Shown: positions 59,137-64,000 of the stretch, one piece after another
Position numbering within the stretch: position 1 is the stretch's first letter
How the letters are laid out: each line of letters begins with the position of its first letter
NCBI GenBank assembly: GCA_035541875.1
Contig: DATKML010000014.1
Coordinates: 69,545 to 133,544, forward strand
Source of the DNA: JAJPHI01 sp035541875
Lineage (GTDB): Bacteria > Desulfobacterota > Binatia > Binatales > Binataceae
Direction of reading: 5' to 3'
Length of the DNA stretch: 64,000 nucleotides
Notes under the pieces: model-generated
Database searches by the model: none
Told to the model about the DNA's origin: nothing
What the model saw: only the letters and a program-made list of their open reading frames with translations
Program-made: the position numbers and the translations under genes

Positions 59137-61341
59137 CTATGGCACCACATTATCTGTTGGTAGCTTGACTCCAACTACGGTGCCGTCGCCAGGCTTGGAC
59201 TCAAGAGAAATGGTTCCGTTTAGCAGACGCACGCGCTCGCGCATGCTGGCTAGTCCTAATCCCTTTTGTTCGACTGTCGTATCGAAGCCCTTGCCGGAAT
59301 CGGCAATGATCAGCTCGATAAAGCCGCGACAGCCTTTGAGAGTGACGGTGGCATCTTTAGCCCGTGCATGCTTGGCGACGTTGTGAAGCGCCGCTTGTGC
59401 TACCCGATATACGCAAGACGCGATGGTCTTAGGGAGATTGTCGGCTACGTCTTCGGCGCGGAACGTAACGGGGAAACCCAGCCATTGGTTCGAGGCTTCG
59501 AGGCAGAGCTGCTCGAGGGCGGTGACCAGGCCGAGCTCGTCGAGGATCGTGGCATGCATCTGATGGGAGAGCTGACGGATACTTTCAGTGATCGATTGCA
59601 CCTTCTCTCGATAATTTTGCAACCGCGCCTTCCATTCACGCGAGATGCGCTTGCGGCCAGCGTCGACGCTCATATCGATTGAAAGGACGGCGAGCCGCTG
59701 CGAAATATCATCGTGCAGCTCTCGCGCAATCCGCCGCGCTTCATCATCCTGTGCCGCTACTAAAGCGGCACGAACACCGTTGAGACGCACTTCCTCTTCG
59801 GCTCGCTTGCGCAACGTAATATCTTCGGCGAAGACCACGACGCCGGACGGTTCACCACCGGGTCGTTCGAGAAACCTGCTATAGTGCAGGGCTGCGTCGA
59901 ATTCAGTGCCGTCTTTACGGATTCTTTTTACCTCAAGACGCTGGGCCTTACCGCTCAGAACTTCGGCCAGAAGTTGCTGATAATTTTCGCGTTCAGTTGC
60001 AGGGATTGCAGGGTTAATTCGGCCGATGACCTCGGCAGCTTTGTAACCGTATATCCGCTCGGCCGCGTGGTTCCAGCTGAGGATTCGGCCTTCGCGATCG
60101 ATTGCTCCGATCGCTAGAGGTGATGCTTCAATGAGGACGCGCAATTGCTCGTCGGTGTTCTGGAGCACCTCCTCCAGACGCTGCTTCAGTCGCACGCGCT
60201 CAGTGATGTCGGTGATCGATCCGGCCATCCGCTGAGGGGTGCCGTCCTCATCTCGGACCACGGCACCGCGGACACTGAACCATCGGTACTCACCGCATTT
60301 TGTTTGCAGTCGATATTCAGCATTGTACGGGAGGCCTTGGTCAGCGTGTGCCCGGAAGCTTCTCGACACCCGCTCTAGATCCTCCGGATGAACCAGCTTT
60401 AGGCCTCGATGGTGAGACGGTACTTCGCCCGGGGCAAACCCTAACATCTCGAAGGTGCGATCGGACCAGTAGACTTCGTTGGTCGTAAGGTTCCAATCCC
60501 AGATGCCGTCACTCGTACCCGTGACCGCAAGCTTGAGGCGCTCTTCGCTTGAGCGCAGATTCTGCTCGAACTGCTTCTGTGCGGTGATATCTTCAGCGGA
60601 AATCAGGATTCCACCAATCTCTCCGCCAACCTCCCACCACGGGGACAGATCCCATTTCACCCATTGCACGGTGCCATCGCGACGTACGAAAGCTTCGCCA
60701 TCGCAGTGGCAATTCTCTCCGGCAAGGCCGCGGCGATATGCCTCCTTCCAACTCTCCGGTATCTCAGGGAAAAGATCATACTGTGAGCGCCCGATCGGGT
60801 TCTCGGTAATTCTATAGTCAGTCAGCCAGCGGCGACTTGTTGCGACATAACGCATCTCGCGATCGAACATCGCAATTGCACCGGGCACATGATCGAGGAA
60901 GAGGGTAAACCAGCGTTCGCTTCTGCGCAGCGAGGTGTCCGTAATGAGGGCGCTGCAGATCTCTCCGGAGTCGCCCTCTGAATATTGGAGGGCAATCGCG
61001 GCGGCGAACTCGCTTCCATCCTTGCGTTGCCCGATGAACCTGACGCCCGAGCCTAGCTGACGAAGATGTGGATGGCGAAAAAAAGCTTCCCTGTGACCGA
61101 TATGCCTTGAACGAAACCGTTCGGGTATCAGAACCTCAATCTTGTTTCCAACCAGTTCTTCGCCTGAATAGCCGAACATCGCAGCAGCGCCCTGATCAGC
61201 GCTGAGAATGTTGCCGGCAGAATCTATCGAGACCACGCCTTCGGTGGAACTCGCAAGGACGGTCAGAACGGAGCTCTCGTTCTGTTCGGCTTCAGATGCC
61301 AACGCGTCTGCGGCTACCACGGTCGATCGATCCAAGCCCAT
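59137..61341 (-). CDS. Multi-PAS sensor histidine kinase (NarX/DegS-type HisKA_3)
   Basis: From ATG 61341 the 734-residue protein carries at least four PAS domains in series: VLASSTEGVVSIDSAGNILSADQGAAAMFGYSGEELVG; VPGAIAMFDREMRYVATSRRWLTDYRI; SDGIWDWNLTTNEVYWSDRTFEMLGFAPGEV; and SPLAIGAIDREGRILSWNHAAERIYGYKAAEVIG. Several are joined by PAC motifs. The kinase core has ELHDDISQRLAVLSIDMSV (HisKA_3 H-box) and an ATPase with SGKGFDTTVEQKGLGLASMRERVRLLNG. No transmembrane segment is seen, so it senses cytoplasmic signals. The frame is open to 61461, so the start is uncertain. The response regulator gene lies upstream on the same strand. Confidence 0.9.
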   Translation of the reverse strand: MGLDRSTVVAADALASEAEQNESSVLTVLASSTEGVVSIDSAGNILSADQGAAAMFGYSGEELVGNKIEVLIPERFRSRHIGHREAFFRHPHLRQLGSGVRFIGQRKDGSEFAAAIALQYSEGDSGEICSALITDTSLRRSERWFTLFLDHVPGAIAMFDREMRYVATSRRWLTDYRITENPIGRSQYDLFPEIPESWKEAYRRGLAGENCHCDGEAFVRRDGTVQWVKWDLSPWWEVGGEIGGILISAEDITAQKQFEQNLRSSEERLKLAVTGTSDGIWDWNLTTNEVYWSDRTFEMLGFAPGEVPSHHRGLKLVHPEDLERVSRSFRAHADQGLPYNAEYRLQTKCGEYRWFSVRGAVVRDEDGTPQRMAGSITDITERVRLKQRLEEVLQNTDEQLRVLIEASPLAIGAIDREGRILSWNHAAERIYGYKAAEVIGRINPAIPATERENYQQLLAEVLSGKAQRLEVKRIRKDGTEFDAALHYSRFLERPGGEPSGVVVFAEDITLRKRAEEEVRLNGVRAALVAAQDDEARRIARELHDDISQRLAVLSIDMSVDAGRKRISREWKARLQNYREKVQSITESIRQLSHQMHATILDELGLVTALEQLCLEASNQWLGFPVTFRAEDVADNLPKTIASCVYRVAQAALHNVAKHARAKDATVTLKGCRGFIELIIADSGKGFDTTVEQKGLGLASMRERVRLLNGTISLESKPGDGTVVGVKLPTDNVVP

Positions 61342-61544
61342 ATTAAGAAGTCTAATCGGATCGGGCTCTAATTCCGAGGATGGTCTGTAGGCTACGGTAA
61401 GGTGTACTTTCGACCTCAGCTCAACCAAACGTTTAGATAAGCAACCCCGATAGAACAACAATTTGGATCGCGGTGATCAGCCACTCAAACTAGGACTATT
61501 CCTAGGCGGCAGGCCTTCGATTCGCTTATGTGACGAGACGCTCT

Positions 61545-62186
61545 CTATGCGACGATACCATGTTTTTGGGCGTACCGTGCGAGGTCTGCGACGGTTCGCA
61601 GACCCAGCAGATCCATGATTCGATATTTGTGGAACTCGGCTGTTTTGGGAGAGATCCTAAGCAGGTTCGCGATTTCCTTAACTTGCTTGCCTTCGGCGAG
61701 CAGTTGCAGGACTTCGCGCTGCCGAGAAGTCAGCGGTTCGGTGCCGGGACGGCCGCCCGTAACGCGTATCTGAGTGCTCTGAGCCAGGGCCGCCGCGATT
61801 GGTTCGGAAATATAGGACTCGCCTTTTAATGCACTCCGGATAGCCTTAATCAGGCTCTCGCCCGCGGCGCTCTTGATAACGTAGCCTAAGGCTCCCGCCG
61901 CCAGTGCTGCTTTCGCGTACGTTAGTTCCGGATGCATCGTGAGAAAAATGATCTTGGGTTTATCGACGCGACTGCGAATCTCTCGCGCAGCGTCGATCCC
62001 GTTCAGGAGCGGCATCCCGATGTCCGCGATAATCACGTCGGGCTGTAGCGCAACCGCCTTTTCCACGAGGCTGTGACCGTTCTCCGCGACCTCGATCACC
62101 TCAAAATCCGGGCGATCGAGTATCCGCCGCAATCCTTCGATCACGATGGCATGATCGTCGGCAAGGAGAATCCTCACCGGCTTCAT
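61545..62186 (-). CDS. NarL/FixJ-family response regulator
   Basis: From MKPVRILLADDHAIVIEGLRRIL (62186) the 213-residue protein has a receiver domain with DD, the phospho-acceptor Asp in DVIIADIGMPLLNG, Thr in IIFLTMH and Lys in GYVIKSAAGE. The LuxR-type helix-turn-helix is EPLTSRQREVLQLLAEGKQVKEIANLLRISPKTAEFHKYRIMDLLG. It is the obvious partner of the histidine kinase 83 to 200 bp downstream on the same strand. The frame extends to 62219. Confidence 0.93.
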   Translation of the reverse strand: MKPVRILLADDHAIVIEGLRRILDRPDFEVIEVAENGHSLVEKAVALQPDVIIADIGMPLLNGIDAAREIRSRVDKPKIIFLTMHPELTYAKAALAAGALGYVIKSAAGESLIKAIRSALKGESYISEPIAAALAQSTQIRVTGGRPGTEPLTSRQREVLQLLAEGKQVKEIANLLRISPKTAEFHKYRIMDLLGLRTVADLARYAQKHGIVA

Positions 62187-62500
62187 AGGAGCTTTGAGAA
62201 CTTCGAGGCGTGCTGACACTTCTTATCAGGATGCTAGTAATAAAAGCACCGCAGGGCAATGTGTGGCTCAGCGTTGCCTATTCGAGCCTTTCCGCTTTTG
62301 TGATTTCTTCGATGAGTGCGAGGCAGGTGGTCACCCCAGTACTACTAAGAGTAGACACGCAACGCGATTCGAGTCGCGAACAACATGACGCGGCCGGAGT
62401 GCCGCTAAATTCGCTGGCTAGGGGCGAGACTGAGATGGCGTGGGACCCGCGGCTGCGGATCCACTCGCCATCTCTTTAGACCATGATGTTATGTCGAGAT
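62187..62500. other. Intergenic region upstream of the response regulator
   Basis: About 300 bases between the response regulator start and the dienelactone hydrolase stop. Open frames here show no family resemblance. The region should carry the two-component operon promoter, but I cannot pick out a convincing one. Confidence 0.4.
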
Positions 62501-63217
62501 CTAAGCGAAAATCTCTTGGAAGAAATCGAGCATCGCTTTCCAGGAACGTTCATCGGAGAGCTTGTTGTACTTCAGACCAGGATTCCCCAAGCTGTCGGCG
62601 TCCGGGTTCGTGAAGCTATGGACCGTGCCACCGTAGCTGATTAGCTGCCAATCGGCACCGGCCGCGCCCATCTCCTTCATAAATCCCAGTAGCTGTTCGC
62701 TGGGCACGAAAGGATCATCGATACCGTGGCAGACCAACACCTTCGCCTTCACACCTCCCGCGGTAGCCGGACGCTGTGTCTGCAGGCCGCCGTGGAATGA
62801 TATGACTCCGCGCAGCGCTACACCTTCGCGTGCGAGCTCGAGTGAAGTGGTCCCACCCATGCAGTAACCGATAGAGGCGAGGCGATTCGGATCGACGTTT
62901 GGATGCGATGCCAACGCCTTGAGTGCGCATTGGGCCCGGTTGCGCAGCTTCATGGGATCGGCGAACAGCGGCGTAGCAAGTTTCATCGCTTCGTTGAGAT
63001 CCTTCGCGATTGCGCCATCGCCATAGGGGTCAGCCGCGAGCGCAACGTACCCCAGCTGCGCCAACCGATCAGCGCGTGATTTAGCCTGTGGTCCGAGCCC
63101 GAAAGCTTCCGGATTCACGAGGACGCCAGGACGCTTGCCCGATTTGCTGTCATCGCAGGTCCAGTAGCCCTTCAGGGTTACATCGCCGTCTTTGTATTCG
63201 ACCGTCTCTGCCTTCAT
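62501..63217 (-). CDS. Dienelactone hydrolase family protein
   Basis: The 238-residue alpha/beta hydrolase has the nucleophile motif GYCMGGTTSLELA (Cys at about 119), Asp in HGIDDPFVPSEQL and His in YGGTVHSFTNPDADSLG, the Cys-His-Asp triad of carboxymethylenebutenolidase relatives. It starts MKAETVEYKDGDVTLKGYWTCDDSKSGKRPGVLVNPEAFGLG. The native substrate is unknown; dienelactones of aromatic degradation are one possibility. Confidence 0.92.
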   Translation of the reverse strand: MKAETVEYKDGDVTLKGYWTCDDSKSGKRPGVLVNPEAFGLGPQAKSRADRLAQLGYVALAADPYGDGAIAKDLNEAMKLATPLFADPMKLRNRAQCALKALASHPNVDPNRLASIGYCMGGTTSLELAREGVALRGVISFHGGLQTQRPATAGGVKAKVLVCHGIDDPFVPSEQLLGFMKEMGAAGADWQLISYGGTVHSFTNPDADSLGNPGLKYNKLSDERSWKAMLDFFQEIFA

Positions 63218-63395
63218 CTAAGTGACTCCTGTTTAGTAGTTCCGTTCCATCTAGAAGAGAACCGCCAGGATGTCCAGCTTTGGTGCTGCTGGAAAAATGT
63301 TTATACATGGAATATTTTTCATAGGGACTCCATCGAATTGGTTCCTAAAATCCTGAAAAATTGTTACGGCACGCGTGTTGCGGTAGGTCGCGAGC

Positions 63396-64000
63396 GTGAA
63401 ACGACAAACGAAAATTCTCGTGGCGGAAGATGATTTTGCAACGCACGAAGAGTGGCGGGAAACGCTTAACGCATGGGGGTACACGACTCAAATAGCCGGT
63501 GATGGGGCTGAAGCGTCCGAATTGATCGGCACGTTTGAGCCGGACATCGTTCTCGCCGACCTGCGAATGCCGAAGAAAGACGGACTGGAGCTGCTTCGCG
63601 AAATCCGTCAGACAGGCGCGTACCTGCCGACTATCATCATCTCGGGTCAAGGCGATGTTCCTCAGGCCGTTGAGGCTATCAAGTTAGGCGCGGTTGATTA
63701 CTTACGTAAACCGGTAGACCCTCCGCATCTGAAGCAGATCTTGCGCAATCTTGCCGACAACGTCGTGATGCACGATGAGAATCTTTCGCTGCGCCATCGA
63801 CTGGCGGAAGTCGGAGAGCTTGGTCCGCTGTTTGGTAAATCACCGGCGATGAGGAAGGTGATCGCTGCGATTGAGCGTGTCGCGGAGTCGGCAGCGTCTA
63901 TCGTCATTACTGGTGAAAGCGGTACCGGAAAGGAGTTGGTCGCTCGAACGATCCATCAGATGTCGGCGCGTCGCAATGGACCCTATGTAGGACTCAACTG
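63396..64000 (+). CDS. NtrC-family sigma-54-dependent response regulator, cut by the window end
   Basis: The frame begins with GTG at 63396 (MKRQTKILVAEDDFATHEEWRETLNAWGYTTQ) and is open to the edge. The receiver domain has the phospho-acceptor Asp in IVLADLRMPKKDG, Ser in IIISGQGD and Lys in VDYLRKPVD. The AAA+ domain starts at about residue 145 (GKSPAMRKVIAAIERVAESAASIVITGESGTGKELVARTIHQMS), including Walker A. The GAFTGA motif and DNA-binding domain lie outside. It should activate sigma-54 promoters. Confidence 0.92.
   Translation, partial: MKRQTKILVAEDDFATHEEWRETLNAWGYTTQIAGDGAEASELIGTFEPDIVLADLRMPKKDGLELLREIRQTGAYLPTIIISGQGDVPQAVEAIKLGAVDYLRKPVDPPHLKQILRNLADNVVMHDENLSLRHRLAEVGELGPLFGKSPAMRKVIAAIERVAESAASIVITGESGTGKELVARTIHQMSARRNGPYVGLN

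Noticed and set aside
62210..62479. + strand frame of 89 codons upstream of the response regulator
   Set aside because: Random composition, no start signal and no family resemblance.

Overview
The window looks like one chromosomal contig of a moderately GC-rich, Gram-negative-type bacterium. The right-hand 40 kb holds F420/flavin-type luciferase-like oxidoreductases (five copies), DUF1329 and Rieske ring-hydroxylating genes, a MerR-type-HTH citrate synthase, myo-inositol-phosphate synthase, and ordinary housekeeping genes (coaBC, rpoZ, a sigma-32-like factor). This mix resembles the uncultivated Binatota (Desulfobacterota_B). That placement is inference from gene content only.

Region 1, about 1-23.7 kb, is an accessory and defence region. 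It begins with the 3' end of an SRAP (HMCES/YedK) gene, then a minus-strand pair made of an anti-phage dCTP deaminase and a DUF3800 protein, a decayed second SRAP copy and a lipoprotein with an HNH-like motif. Next comes a complete type I-E CRISPR-Cas operon (cas3-cas8e-cas11-cas7-cas5-cas6e-cas1-cas2, all + strand), followed by a promoter-bearing leader and an array of 13 repeats and 12 spacers. A short tyrosine recombinase lies directly beyond the distal repeat. Then follow an ArdC-like antirestriction gene with a palindromic operator, a small basic protein, a PD-(D/E)XK-like protein, and a P4-like replication and integration module: a gene full of iteron-like repeats, a Prim-Pol/DUF927 primase-helicase, an AlpA-type regulator and a P4-type integrase. 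The module abuts the 3' end of tRNA-Ser(UGA), which marks the right border of the island. No left copy of the attachment site was found, so the island's extent is open.

Region 2, 24-34 kb, has three luciferase-like oxidoreductases, pseudogenes of fliG and motA (suggesting loss of flagellar motility, at least by this locus), a DapA-family lyase, a lipoprotein, the HTH-citrate synthase, and ino1 with a terminator.

Region 3, 34-51 kb, is mostly core metabolism and information processing: DUF1329, coaBC, a type-4 uracil-DNA glycosylase, an NfeD/slipin pair, a class III aminotransferase, a HAD phosphatase, a GST, an acyl-CoA-dehydrogenase-like flavoprotein, an SDR, rpoZ, an rpoH-like sigma factor, a CinA-like protein, a class II photolyase and DUF523/DUF1722. 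At 48541-48891 lies an ArsC-like thioredoxin-fold gene. The codon for the first Cys of its CxxC motif is an in-frame UGA, and a perfect 8-bp hairpin with a GGGU loop sits 21 nt downstream. This is a strong candidate selenoprotein that gene callers would truncate or miss.

Region 4, 51-64 kb, has two tandem luciferase-like genes facing an SDR/Rieske beta/Rieske alpha/SDR cluster, a membrane sulfatase-family protein, tRNA-Ser(GGA), a multi-PAS histidine kinase next to a NarL-type regulator, a dienelactone hydrolase, and the start of an NtrC-type regulator cut by the window edge.
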